Virus record (IMG/VR): IMGVR_UViG_3300046758_000089
Coordinates: 1-21,716 of that record
Direction: 5' to 3' (one strand)
DNA from: a virus
DNA length: 21,716 nucleotides
Part shown: positions 1-6,824 of the stretch, piece after piece
How the letters are laid out: each line of letters begins with the position of its first letter
Numbering within the stretch: position 1 is the stretch's first letter
Position numbers and translations under genes: made by a program
Notes under the pieces: generated by a model
What the model saw: the letters and a program-made list of their open reading frames with translations, nothing else
Database searches by the model: none
What the model was told of the DNA's origin: nothing

Positions 1-394
1 ATACTTTCATTACACCATCTGATGAAGAAAAGATTTTAGTAGCCATGTCTCTTGCTTCTAGATCTCTTGGAAACGTAGGTGTAATCCCAAACAATGGATA
101 TAAGTCAGAAACAGCATTACCTGCGAACTTGCTTAGATATTTTGCTTCATCTTGTGTTACTGGAATAGTTTTGCCATCGATTGTTTTGATGTCGCCACCG
201 TCTGTACCAAATGCGTAAGACAAATGTCTTGCCTGTGTTGCAACTTGATCAAATCCTTTGCTTAGTCCTGCTTCGTCATCATCAGCACTATCTTTTTTCT
301 TTGCGATAGATCTCATAATGTCATCTTGATTGAACTTACCAAAGTCCGGCTCTGCTTCTAAACTAACTTGTTCGTCTAGGTCTTTCATTTTCAT
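1..394 (-). CDS. Partial phage protein of unknown function (C-terminus outside window)
   Basis: An open frame reads leftwards from an ATG at 394 to the window edge without a stop, giving 131 residues that begin MKMKDLDEQVSLEAEPDFGK. A Shine-Dalgarno (GGAG, about 8 nt upstream) lies just after the stop of the large gene at 405, so the two are probably co-transcribed. The N-terminus is acidic and rich in D, E and K, followed by a stretch with no recognised motif. No signal peptide or membrane segment is seen. I do not recognise the family; its place beside a large conserved phage-type gene suggests a phage protein. Confidence 0.75.
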   Translation of the reverse strand, partial: MKMKDLDEQVSLEAEPDFGKFNQDDIMRSIAKKKDSADDDEAGLSKGFDQVATQARHLSYAFGTDGGDIKTIDGKTIPVTQDEAKYLSKFAGNAVSDLYPLFGITPTFPRDLEARDMATKIFSSSDGVMKV

Positions 395-404
395 AGTTTT
401 TCTC

Positions 405-2672
405 CTATCTCTCTACTGCTCTATTAGCGGCAGTAAACACTGCTCTGTTAACTAATTTAATATCGCCTTCAGGATGAGCTAACACATACCCTTCGCCGCC
501 TTCTTTACCAGCTGTCTTAGCCTTAACCGCATTTGGGTTTTTATCTAAATCAGCAATAATACTATCTTTAACTTTCATTACACCTGTAATAACTTCAAAC
601 AATGATGTCCAAGCATTCATGTTCTGCTTAATGTATTCAATAATCTTTTGTTGTTTACCTTGACTTATTCCTTTTTGTGCTACTAACCATTTAGTAAAAT
701 CACGTCCTAAGTTATCAAGTCCAGTATCAACTTTACTATTCATATACTTGTAAATAATTTTAGCAAAGTCTGTCATTTTCATCTGTCTTAATTTGTTTTG
801 ATCAAGTAGGCTATCAATATCTTTAGCATCTTTTTTAATGATCTGTTCTAGCCTATCAATTTCTGGGCTATCAATTTGTGCAGGCTGTTCTATTGATACA
901 GGAGGTACAACTAATAAGTCATTACCTTGGAATATCTCTAGGTCTTTGAGTGGGTGTTCACTACCGTCTGGGTCTACCATTCTGTGTACAACTACACCAG
1001 CACTTGATTTAGCAATCTTCTTGCCTAAGTCACTTGCAACATCAACAGCATATTCTACAATTTGTGGTTTAAATACAAAGTTCTTTTCTATTACTGGCGG
1101 AGTGTTATAATATAACAAGTCGCCTTTGAAGTAACCTCTATAGTCTTTTGGTACTGCTTTTTCAAACACACCAAATGCTTGCGCCATATTATCTGCAAAT
1201 TGTATTCTATCAGGCTTGTCTTTGTTTACTCCACCACTTCGCATAAGCAGTTCTTGTTTAAGTGCGTCTGGACTAGTTGTTCTACCAACTCCTCCTGATT
1301 TAACAAACCCACCTTTATCTGTGAATACAAACTCACCATCGTCATTACGACCAAAAACAACTGCGGGAGATCCGTCCCATTTAAGTGTAACGTTTCCTTG
1401 TCCACCTTGTGCCATGTTGCGTAAACTTTGTAACGCTCTCATTGCTCCTTGTGAACCTTGTAGGTAAACTAAGTCTTCAGCATGATCAATTCTTGCGCCT
1501 TCTCTAATAATACTTTCATTGTTTTGAGATTCAGTTTTAATAACCCAACCTGATTTGTCCCAGCCCTTGGCAGTATAATCTTTCTTTGAAATTTCTCTTT
1601 CATCTTTTGCATTGTTAGGATGAAATATTACGACTGCATTTTTAGGAACTACTTTCCAATTTGCTTTTGTATATTTCTCAACATCGTTTGCCGCAATAGT
1701 TTTAAATACTTGTTGGCCTTTAACTCTACCTTTAACAGTAACAGTATTACCTATGATTCTCTGTCCTACCCTTGTGCCTATGTCACTAACTTGACCTAGC
1801 GTAGTTTTACGTCCACCAGCATCTTTATAAGTCTTAGCCATACCACCGATACCTTGCGATCCTTTACGTCCAACAGCATAGCCACCTTTGAAAGTATCTA
1901 ATGCTTTACCTAGAAAATTCTTTTCATCAACTCTTGCTTTAGCCTGTAACATACCTGCTACCATACCACGTGTCTCTGGAATAGGTAATCCTTGCTTTTC
2001 AAAGTTTGCGAACGCATCTGCTGTTAATGCTTCGTAGTCTGGACTGTTCTTAATCTTCTTAATTATAGTTTCAACACTATCCATATCAGCACGATTAGAA
2101 CCTTGTCCCATTAATGCTACTGCAACTTCATCTGGTGCACTAGCAACAAGATCGTTTGTTTCTCTATCAAGTAATCCTTTACCTGGAGACCATTTAAATC
2201 CTCTTGCCTTTGCCATACTAGCAATCATAATTGCTCTGTGGGCACCTTTGTATACTGTTCCGTCGCCTGTGCCTTTAAATGCAAACTTCATTGCTTCTGG
2301 ATTACCAAACATTAAATCTGTTTGTACGTATCCATTGTTAGGGTTTCCGTTGATAGGTGTTTTAAAATGCACACTAATACCTGACTTGGCTACCCATTGC
2401 CTAGTAGTATCGTCTGGATGATTTTTCATTTTCCATGCATTAAGTTTATCAAATAATTCTTGCTTGTCTACTTTACTTGCGTCAATAGCAACATCTAAGT
2501 CACCACTCGTATCTTTGATACCTGTTGACCCAAGTTTCATATCAGTATGATTTAATCCTGTAATCTTTTCTAACCATGCCAGTGTTGGATCGACATCGTT
2601 TCTAGCAATGCGTTGTGTAACAGGTGTACCCTGTTCGTCTTTGAATATGTTTCCACCTTCTTTAAGAATCAT
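405..2672 (-). CDS. Large protein combining a nucleotidyltransferase-like and a ligase-like (KxDG) domain
   Basis: 755 residues from the chosen ATG at 2672, which overlaps the upstream gene by 11 nt. Upstream in-frame starts at 2687 and 2759 exist but would run deeper into that gene. Near residues 48-60 is a polymerase-beta nucleotidyltransferase pattern: a GS pair followed by GDLDVAID (acidic D58, D60), with a possible third acid in VQTDLMF (about D119). Near residue 431 is TLKWDGSPAVVFG, matching the KxDG lysine motif of ATP-dependent nucleic acid ligases. FKGDLLYY (about 517-524) and SAGVVVHRM (about 557-565) lie where ligase motifs III and IV would be, but the latter lacks the usual E and K, so activity is uncertain. 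It resembles large uncharacterised proteins of marine T4-like phages. A processing or repair role is inference only. Confidence 0.85.
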   Translation of the reverse strand: MILKEGGNIFKDEQGTPVTQRIARNDVDPTLAWLEKITGLNHTDMKLGSTGIKDTSGDLDVAIDASKVDKQELFDKLNAWKMKNHPDDTTRQWVAKSGISVHFKTPINGNPNNGYVQTDLMFGNPEAMKFAFKGTGDGTVYKGAHRAIMIASMAKARGFKWSPGKGLLDRETNDLVASAPDEVAVALMGQGSNRADMDSVETIIKKIKNSPDYEALTADAFANFEKQGLPIPETRGMVAGMLQAKARVDEKNFLGKALDTFKGGYAVGRKGSQGIGGMAKTYKDAGGRKTTLGQVSDIGTRVGQRIIGNTVTVKGRVKGQQVFKTIAANDVEKYTKANWKVVPKNAVVIFHPNNAKDEREISKKDYTAKGWDKSGWVIKTESQNNESIIREGARIDHAEDLVYLQGSQGAMRALQSLRNMAQGGQGNVTLKWDGSPAVVFGRNDDGEFVFTDKGGFVKSGGVGRTTSPDALKQELLMRSGGVNKDKPDRIQFADNMAQAFGVFEKAVPKDYRGYFKGDLLYYNTPPVIEKNFVFKPQIVEYAVDVASDLGKKIAKSSAGVVVHRMVDPDGSEHPLKDLEIFQGNDLLVVPPVSIEQPAQIDSPEIDRLEQIIKKDAKDIDSLLDQNKLRQMKMTDFAKIIYKYMNSKVDTGLDNLGRDFTKWLVAQKGISQGKQQKIIEYIKQNMNAWTSLFEVITGVMKVKDSIIADLDKNPNAVKAKTAGKEGGEGYVLAHPEGDIKLVNRAVFTAANRAVER

Positions 2673-2922
2673 TTTTTTTGCTCTCATTAATTTTATATAT
2701 GCCTCGTTTAAACTTGCGAGCATCCCCACTCTTAATACTGTTAATAAATCTACGTTCAAGCTCTAGTGCTTCGTCTTCTGAATAATGTTCAGATATTTGT
2801 TCAAACAAGTTAACTGCACTCTCAACAAGGTTTACCCCTGTAGTTTCGATAAGATGTCCTTTATTTCTATTGAAATTAAGGTTATTCAGTTCTTCAAGTA
2901 TAGATCTAGTAGCTTTTTTCAT
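2662..2922 (-). CDS. Small hypothetical protein upstream of the NTase/ligase-like gene
   Basis: 86 residues, highly charged, beginning MKKATRSILEELNNLNF and ending in a lysine-rich tail. The ATG at 2922 has a Shine-Dalgarno AAGGAT about 8 nt upstream and a CTAAATAC late-promoter-like box just before it. Its 3' end overlaps the start of the downstream large gene by 11 nt, indicating translational coupling. It is probably helical (LVESAVNLFEQISEHYSEDEALELERRF). No known family is recognised. Confidence 0.75.
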   Translation of the reverse strand: MKKATRSILEELNNLNFNRNKGHLIETTGVNLVESAVNLFEQISEHYSEDEALELERRFINSIKSGDARKFKRGIYKINESKKNDS

Positions 2923-2941
2923 TATGTTACATCCTTATAAC

Positions 2942-2949
2942 GTATTTAG
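2942..2949 (-). promoter_or_regulatory. Late-promoter-like box CTAAATAC (minus strand)
   Basis: Read on the minus strand this is CTAAATAC, followed by GTTATAAGGATG and the start of the 2922 gene. It matches the T4-type late box (NATAAATA / CTAAATA), which replaces a -10 and needs no -35. Assignment is by motif and position only. Confidence 0.45.
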
Positions 2950-2960
2950 TCATGCAAAGC

Positions 2961-2968
2961 AATAAATA
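2961..2968 (+). promoter_or_regulatory. Late-promoter-like box AATAAATA (plus strand)
   Basis: AATAAATA followed by TTGTATT lies 23 nt before the lipase ATG and directly before its Shine-Dalgarno GGAGG. It is back-to-back with the minus-strand late-like box at 2942-2949, making a compact divergent late control region. Confidence 0.45.
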
Positions 2969-2990
2969 TTGTATTAACGGAGGGCGAAGT

Positions 2991-3752
2991 ATGACAATCG
3001 AAAAAATGGACTTTAATGCACGTTCCTTATTATTTGCAAAGTTATCAAGTATAGCATATAATAATGTCAAAGAAGCAAAAAGTCAAGCGAAAAAGTTAGG
3101 ATTCACTACAACTGAATTTTACCAAAAAGATGGAGCACAAGCGTATCGCTTCATGAACAAAACAGATCTAGTAATTGCATGTCGTGGAACTGAACCAACA
3201 GAGTTTAACGATATCAGTGCAGACTTAAAAGCATTGCCAGTAATGGCAGAAACGATCTCAAGAGTGCATCAAGGTTTTAAAGCAGAGGTAGACGAACTAT
3301 GGCCTGCTATAACAGAAGACATCAATCGTAAAGTAAACTTAGGCAAAACACTATGGTTCTGTGGACACTCATTAGGAGCGGCAATGGCAACTATAATGGC
3401 CAGCCGTTGTTTACATAATGAAGAACTTAATGATCCGGTTGAACTGTATACATTTGGTTCACCACGTGTGGGTTGGAGAGGATATGTTAAGAGTCTAGGT
3501 GTAACACATCATCGTTGGAAGAACAACAATGATATTGTTACTACTGTTCCACTTTGGATTATGGGCTATGTACATCACGGTACAGAACATTATCTAAATG
3601 CATACGGCAACTACAGAAAGCCTACAGGTTGGCAACTAGTCAAAGACAAATGGCGTGGTATTTGGATGGGTCTAAAGCAAGGTAAGATAGATAGCTTTGG
3701 AGATCATTCAATGACAGAATACATCAAACACATTACACAAATAAAGAGCTAA
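2991..3752 (+). CDS. Class 3 lipase-like alpha/beta hydrolase
   Basis: 253 residues from the ATG at 2991, which has an ideal GGAGG 7 nt upstream; an in-frame ATG at 2952 lacks one. The protein is a Lipase_3 fold: the CRGTEP strand near residues 64-69 (oxyanion region), nucleophile elbow GHSLGAA with S127, FGSPRVG at 155-161, then NDIV with D181 and GDHSM with H239, completing a Ser-Asp-His triad. There is no signal peptide, so it should act in the cytoplasm on esters or membrane lipids of the infected cell. Related genes occur in large phages, with substrate unknown. The 3' end overlaps the convergent prs gene by 20 nt. Confidence 0.88.
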   Translation: MTIEKMDFNARSLLFAKLSSIAYNNVKEAKSQAKKLGFTTTEFYQKDGAQAYRFMNKTDLVIACRGTEPTEFNDISADLKALPVMAETISRVHQGFKAEVDELWPAITEDINRKVNLGKTLWFCGHSLGAAMATIMASRCLHNEELNDPVELYTFGSPRVGWRGYVKSLGVTHHRWKNNNDIVTTVPLWIMGYVHHGTEHYLNAYGNYRKPTGWQLVKDKWRGIWMGLKQGKIDSFGDHSMTEYIKHITQIKS

Positions 3753-4686
3753 CACTTTCTTCGTTTGTTACACGTCTAATAGCTTCACCAAACAAAGGCG
3801 CGACACTAACCTGTCGTGTCTTTTTACAATTCTTAGGACAACGATTAGGAATACTATCTGTAACTACTAATTCGTCAAGCACACTCTTCTCAACCTTTTG
3901 ACATGCTTCGTTTGATAAGACACCATGTGTGATGTAAGCACGAACACTTGCCGCACCAGCATCCATAATTGCTTTGGCCGCATTACATAGTGTGCCACCT
4001 GAGTCTACAATGTCATCTACTAGGATAGCATGTTTACCTTTTACATCTCCTATCAAGTTCATAACTTCGCTCTTGCCTGCTTCTGGTCTACGTTTGTCTA
4101 CGATAGCAATGTCGCCATTGAACATATCAGCAAACTTCCTAGCACGGACAACACCACCTGCGTCTGGTGATACAAATACTGTGCCTTGTTGATGTACTTC
4201 TGGATCGTCTACAATTCCTATTGCACGTTTAATATCTTTTGCAAACACTACACGACTTGTTAAATCATCTACAGGGATATCAAAGAAGCCCTGTATCTGT
4301 CCTGCATGTAAATCCATAGTAAGAATTCTATCAGCACCTGATGTTGTAATTAAATTACTGACAAGTTTAGCAGTAATAGGAGTACGTGACGCACTCTTAC
4401 GGTCCTGCCTAGCATATCCAAAGTAAGGAATAACTGCTGTAATTCTATCAGCACTTGATCTTCGTGCCGCATCAATCATAATCATAAGTTCCATAATGCT
4501 GTCATTAACTGGAGTACATGTACTCTGTATAATAAAAACGTCTTCTCCCCGAATGTTCTCTAAGAACTCCACGCTGGACTCTCCGTCCGCAAACGTGGTT
4601 ACCTTCGCTGGCACTAGTGTTGCAAAACAATGTTCTGCAATCGCTTGTGCTAGGTCTGGATTAGCATTTCCTGTGATAATTTTCAT
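3733..4686 (-). CDS. prs: Ribose-phosphate pyrophosphokinase (PRPP synthetase), class I
   Basis: 317 residues from the ATG at 4686 (MKIITGNANPDLAQ), close to the family's usual ~315. The enzyme makes PRPP from ribose 5-phosphate and ATP for purine, pyrimidine and NAD synthesis. Visible hallmarks are FADGE, the RQDRK segment, DLHAGQIQGFFDIP (metal-binding region), VSPDAGGVVRAR, the PRPP loop VDDIVDSGGT and the typical C-terminus RRVTNEESVSSLF. AGGAAGG lies 14 nt before this ATG but only 8 nt before an in-frame TTG two codons upstream, so TTG may be the true start. It has its own -35/-10 promoter just upstream. No nadV/NAMPT partner, seen in some phages, is present in the window. Confidence 0.95.
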   Translation of the reverse strand: MKIITGNANPDLAQAIAEHCFATLVPAKVTTFADGESSVEFLENIRGEDVFIIQSTCTPVNDSIMELMIMIDAARRSSADRITAVIPYFGYARQDRKSASRTPITAKLVSNLITTSGADRILTMDLHAGQIQGFFDIPVDDLTSRVVFAKDIKRAIGIVDDPEVHQQGTVFVSPDAGGVVRARKFADMFNGDIAIVDKRRPEAGKSEVMNLIGDVKGKHAILVDDIVDSGGTLCNAAKAIMDAGAASVRAYITHGVLSNEACQKVEKSVLDELVVTDSIPNRCPKNCKKTRQVSVAPLFGEAIRRVTNEESVSSLFV

Positions 4687-4737
4687 TTTCAAGTTGTAAG
4701 CCTTCCTACTTTGTTGTTGAGTTAATGTTATACTTAT

Positions 4738-4766
4738 ATAATACACTAACTTGGTTGTTAAGTCAA
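4738..4766 (-). promoter_or_regulatory. Sigma70-type promoter for prs
   Basis: On the minus strand TTGACT (4761-4766), 17 bp, then TATTAT (4738-4743), about 50 nt upstream of the prs start. Same architecture as the phage early promoters on the right side of the window. It begins directly after the pit terminator. Confidence 0.75.
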
Positions 4767-4767
4767 G

Positions 4768-4797
4768 AAAAAAGGCAGTGTCGTTGTACACTACCTT
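4768..4797 (-). terminator. Intrinsic terminator after the phosphate permease
   Basis: On the minus strand a 10-bp stem (AAGGTAGTGT with ACACTGCCTT, one G-U pair) with a 6-nt loop is followed by a run of six T. It sits 11 nt after the pit stop codon, separating pit from the prs promoter. Confidence 0.85.
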
Positions 4798-4807
4798 TCC
4801 AATTTGT

Positions 4808-5767
4808 TTAGTATCCGTTTGGTACTATAACATAGTGTATCATTAACACTACTCCTACTGATGCACCTAAGCCAATCATCATTTTGAAGAAGTCTTTGGT
4901 TACTAATGGAAACACTGTCTTAAACTTTTCCTTGCCTGTCATAGTTGCCATAGCAAGTTCACGTCCACACAGTAAACCTACGAACACCCATGTTGTTGAC
5001 ATAGGTATATCGTTTAGTTCTTTAAAGAACAGTAGTATTAAAAAGTATACACAATCAATAATAGTTGCTGAACGCACATATCTTGTGTTGTGTTTTTCTA
5101 GTACAATCTTTTGGATCTTACCACCACCCTCTTTAAACATAAATGCAAGACCTACAACAAACACAAGACTCACTAGGATCATTAGGTCCCATGGTATCTG
5201 TCTTGGAAGGAACACAGCAATGTTTGCCATGTCATGACTTAGCCAAGTAAACCACAGGAAGCCTGTTGTTACCCATTGTGCTATTCGCCACGCTTTCTTA
5301 TGTTCTTCTTTGACAGGCTTTGCTTCGTTTAGTAGTTTAGTAACTCCTATCCAAATAACATATGCCGCAACTGCCGCGACAGCATAGCCCATCATGCTTT
5401 TCATAAGCATCTTCTCTAATACAAATGTACTTGCAAAGGCACTTAATACTAAAAAAGAAGTACTAACTGGTACTCCTATTCGTGTAAGTATTAATAATAG
5501 TCCTGGTGCCATTGCGTGATACCATTGTATCTCTTGGAATGGAATCTTATTCAAACGTCCGTAACTAATGTCACCTCCGTTCATATACCAACCATACCAA
5601 AGTGTATACAGTAGAACAGCCGAAGCCGCTCCCCACATCACTTTCCAATTAAATTTTTCGTTATTACTTGCGATCCATGTACCTAGTGTTTGTACGGAAT
5701 CATTTGCGATAACTGCGTAACCTGCGAACAGGAAACCTACAGCCATCCATAGGGTGAGTGCGTCCAT
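4808..5767 (-). CDS. pit: PiT-type inorganic phosphate permease
   Basis: 319 residues, very hydrophobic, with roughly eight predicted membrane helices. The duplicated PiT pattern is visible. Repeat one has AVIANDSVQTLGTW (about 18-31) and GVPVSTS (about 98-104). Repeat two has LSHDMANIAVFLPRQ (about 176-190) and IPMSTTW nearer the C-terminus. In the PHO4/PiT family these ANDxxxxxGT and PxSTT segments bind phosphate and cation. It should import phosphate across the inner membrane by ion symport. The start has AGAGGAGAT upstream; the gene ends at its own terminator. It is shorter than most bacterial PiT proteins (400-500), as a compact phage version might be. Phosphate supply for phage DNA synthesis is the likely benefit. 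Confidence 0.85.
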   Translation of the reverse strand: MDALTLWMAVGFLFAGYAVIANDSVQTLGTWIASNNEKFNWKVMWGAASAVLLYTLWYGWYMNGGDISYGRLNKIPFQEIQWYHAMAPGLLLILTRIGVPVSTSFLVLSAFASTFVLEKMLMKSMMGYAVAAVAAYVIWIGVTKLLNEAKPVKEEHKKAWRIAQWVTTGFLWFTWLSHDMANIAVFLPRQIPWDLMILVSLVFVVGLAFMFKEGGGKIQKIVLEKHNTRYVRSATIIDCVYFLILLFFKELNDIPMSTTWVFVGLLCGRELAMATMTGKEKFKTVFPLVTKDFFKMMIGLGASVGVVLMIHYVIVPNGY

Positions 5768-5785
5768 TTATTATCTCCTCTGCTT

Positions 5786-5855
5786 GCCGCTTTTACCACG
5801 GCGCTCACATAATAAGAGCAGGCTCAACGATGCCTGCCAGGAACGGGATTGTTCC
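5786..5855 (-). promoter_or_regulatory. Structured 5' leader of the phosphate permease gene
   Basis: Between the pit promoter and its start codon the minus strand contains three successive hairpins. They are GGAAC/GTTCC (5840-5855), GCAGGC/GCCTGC with an 8-nt loop (5818-5837), and GCCG/CGGC (5786-5802). All precede the AGAGGAGAT Shine-Dalgarno. No known riboswitch consensus is recognised. A leader of about 95 nt with three stems suggests regulation of translation or transcript stability. Confidence 0.45.
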
Positions 5856-5867
5856 AACGTTATTTAT

Positions 5868-5896
5868 AAAGTAACATCATTTCGATACTTTGTCAA
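5868..5896 (-). promoter_or_regulatory. Probable promoter for pit
   Basis: Minus strand TTGACA (5891-5896), 17-bp spacer, TACTTT (5868-5873). The -10 is poor, but a TG one base before it makes an extended -10 (TGTTACTTT). Confidence 0.5.
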
Positions 5897-5925
5897 GGTT
5901 TTTGGATCGTTGCGTGTAACGCATG

Positions 5926-5981
5926 ACAGCCTTTACAAAAGATGGGGCACTTTTCGGTCGACTTTAGGGCAGTAAGGCTGT
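5926..5981. repeat. Inverted repeat in the divergent control region
   Basis: ACAGCCTT (5926-5933) and its exact complement AAGGCTGT (5974-5981) are separated by 40 nt. Inside lies a second stem, AAAAG/CTTTT (5937-5941 with 5950-5954). Just to the left, TGCG(TGTAA)CGCA at 5911-5923 is another small palindrome. The repeat ends 7 nt before an exact late box. It could be an operator, a small-RNA stem or a terminator remnant. The rest of 5768-6181 (414 bases) holds no long gene. Confidence 0.5.
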
Positions 5982-5988
5982 ACTATTA

Positions 5989-5996
5989 TATAAATA
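5989..5996 (+). promoter_or_regulatory. Exact T4-type late promoter box TATAAATA
   Basis: TATAAATA on the plus strand, the only exact match to the T4 late consensus seen here. It would start a transcript with a leader of about 175 nt before the small-ORF operon at 6182. Confidence 0.55.
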
Positions 5997-5999
5997 AGC

Positions 6000-6181
6000 G
6001 TGTTAAAAGAACTGCAATGGCGATTTTAACAACACACATAGACACATTGGATAGACAATGGGAGATAAGAAAGCACTCCTAAACATGCAATTGACGGGTA
6101 CCAAAGGTTCACGCACCGCCGGGGAAGTTCCGGGGTATTGCTTTCCTTAAGCATCATGAAAACTTAACCAAGGAGAATAAA
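6000..6181 (+). promoter_or_regulatory. Long structured leader of the DUF1127-type small-ORF operon
   Basis: The leader opens with a 7-bp stem GTTAAAA/TTTTAAC (6002-6008 with 6024-6030), extendable by GTG/CAC across a bulge. Further on it has a GC-rich hairpin CCGG/CCGG around a GGAAGTT core (about 6119-6133). Near the end, CCTT and AAG can pair with CTT and AAGG, which would cover the Shine-Dalgarno AAGGAG before 6182. The segment GGTTCACGCACCG (about 6106-6118) is conspicuous but I cannot match it to a riboswitch class. A cis-regulatory role is inferred. Confidence 0.45.
6017..6082 (+). CDS. Possible 21-residue leader peptide
   Basis: ATG at 6017 to TAA at 6080-6082 encodes MAILTTHIDTLDRQWEIRKH followed by S. 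No good Shine-Dalgarno is present and the start lies in the loop of the first leader hairpin. It may be a regulatory upstream ORF, a small DUF1127-like peptide, or chance. No homology is recognised. Confidence 0.25.
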   Translation: MAILTTHIDTLDRQWEIRKHS

Positions 6182-6361
6182 ATGGCAACAATGCTATTCA
6201 ACGGCCTTGTGAGTTTACTTGGAAACCCAAGCCCAACTAAGGCTTTCGAAAAAGAGATGCTCACTTACGCCAAAACAGAGTACGGAAGAGATTGGCAATA
6301 CGCCTATCACTACATGTTAACCCACAAGGGCAAAGGTCCTAAAATGGGGGTAACATTATAA
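6182..6361 (+). CDS. Small phage protein, first gene of the DUF1127-type operon
   Basis: 59 residues with a strong Shine-Dalgarno (AAGGAG, 6 nt before the ATG). The sequence has a hydrophobic N-terminus (MATMLFNGLVSLLGNPS) and a tyrosine- and histidine-rich centre (GRDWQYAYHYMLTHKGKG). The stop overlaps the next ATG as TAATG at 6361, so translation is coupled. No named domain is recognised. Confidence 0.75.
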   Translation: MATMLFNGLVSLLGNPSPTKAFEKEMLTYAKTEYGRDWQYAYHYMLTHKGKGPKMGVTL

Positions 6362-6618
6362 TGACATCAGCAATTTTAACAGCGTCAAGCTGGATACAAG
6401 ATGCTATCGTTGGCATTCAAGATCTATTACATGCACGTAAAATACGTAAAGCTCAAAGAGATAGTTATAGAAGAACACTTAACGAACTAGGTAAACTAAC
6501 CGACTTTGAACTTAATGACATTGGTATTTGTCGTGGAGACATATACAATGTAGCACGTGGTGATAAAACACTAAGACGTGGAATAGAAGTTAATGACAAT
6601 TTGAAAGGATCAGTATAA
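6361..6618 (+). CDS. DUF1127 family small protein
   Basis: 85 residues. Residues about 31-69 carry the DUF1127 (YjiS-like) signature: arginine-rich YRRTLNELGKL, then FELNDIGICRGDIYNVARG. DUF1127 proteins are abundant in Alphaproteobacteria, where they have been linked to RNA turnover and to phosphate and carbon metabolism. This one is longer than the usual ~45-70 residues because of an N-terminal extension and a short polar tail. It is coupled at both ends by TAATG. Encoded close to a phosphate permease, it may tune host metabolism or RNA handling; that is inference. Confidence 0.85.
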   Translation: MTSAILTASSWIQDAIVGIQDLLHARKIRKAQRDSYRRTLNELGKLTDFELNDIGICRGDIYNVARGDKTLRRGIEVNDNLKGSV

Positions 6619-6824
6619 TGACTGTAGCAACAATGACTAACACAACATGGACTTACACATGTAAAATTTGTAAGGTACTTAGAACTGCATTGAGTGTTGC
6701 ATTCGTAGGATTAATTGCATTAGGTGAATCAGCAGGTAGAGCAAGAGCCGCATCAGAACTATCAAGACAAGGGTATCATGATGAAGCAAAAGCATTAATG
6801 ACAAGTCCAAAGGATTTTAGATAA
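6618..6824 (+). CDS. Small membrane-anchored protein with GRARAASEL-GYH motif
   Basis: 68 residues: a polar N-terminus, one hydrophobic segment (about 25-40, ALSVAFVGLIALGE), then GRARAASELSRQGYHDEAKALM. The tail resembles short arginine-rich helices that accompany DUF1127 proteins in Alphaproteobacteria, and a matching pattern recurs in the next ORF. Start and stop are both TAATG overlaps. CKICK near the N-terminus could bind metal but is a single pair. Confidence 0.7.
   Translation: MTVATMTNTTWTYTCKICKVLRTALSVAFVGLIALGESAGRARAASELSRQGYHDEAKALMTSPKDFR

Noticed and set aside
838-1467. Open frames on the plus strand inside the NTase/ligase-like gene
   Set aside because: They lie opposite a gene with clear motifs, have serine/proline/threonine-rich translations typical of antisense reading and no ribosome binding sites.
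3974-4699. Plus-strand frames within prs
   Set aside because: Antisense to a well-recognised enzyme gene.
4687-4791. N-terminal extension of prs in the open frame
   Set aside because: It would encode the promoter and untranslated leader; known family proteins start at MKIITGN-like sequence.
5754-5975. A 73-codon plus-strand frame across the pit leader
   Set aside because: It starts inside pit and runs through the inverted-repeat control region; the composition and hairpins fit regulatory DNA rather than a gene.
6050-6181. Glutamine (downstream-peptide) or SAM-type riboswitch in the small-ORF leader
   Set aside because: Fragments such as ACGCACC look similar, but their order and the pseudoknot partners do not fit the consensus I know.
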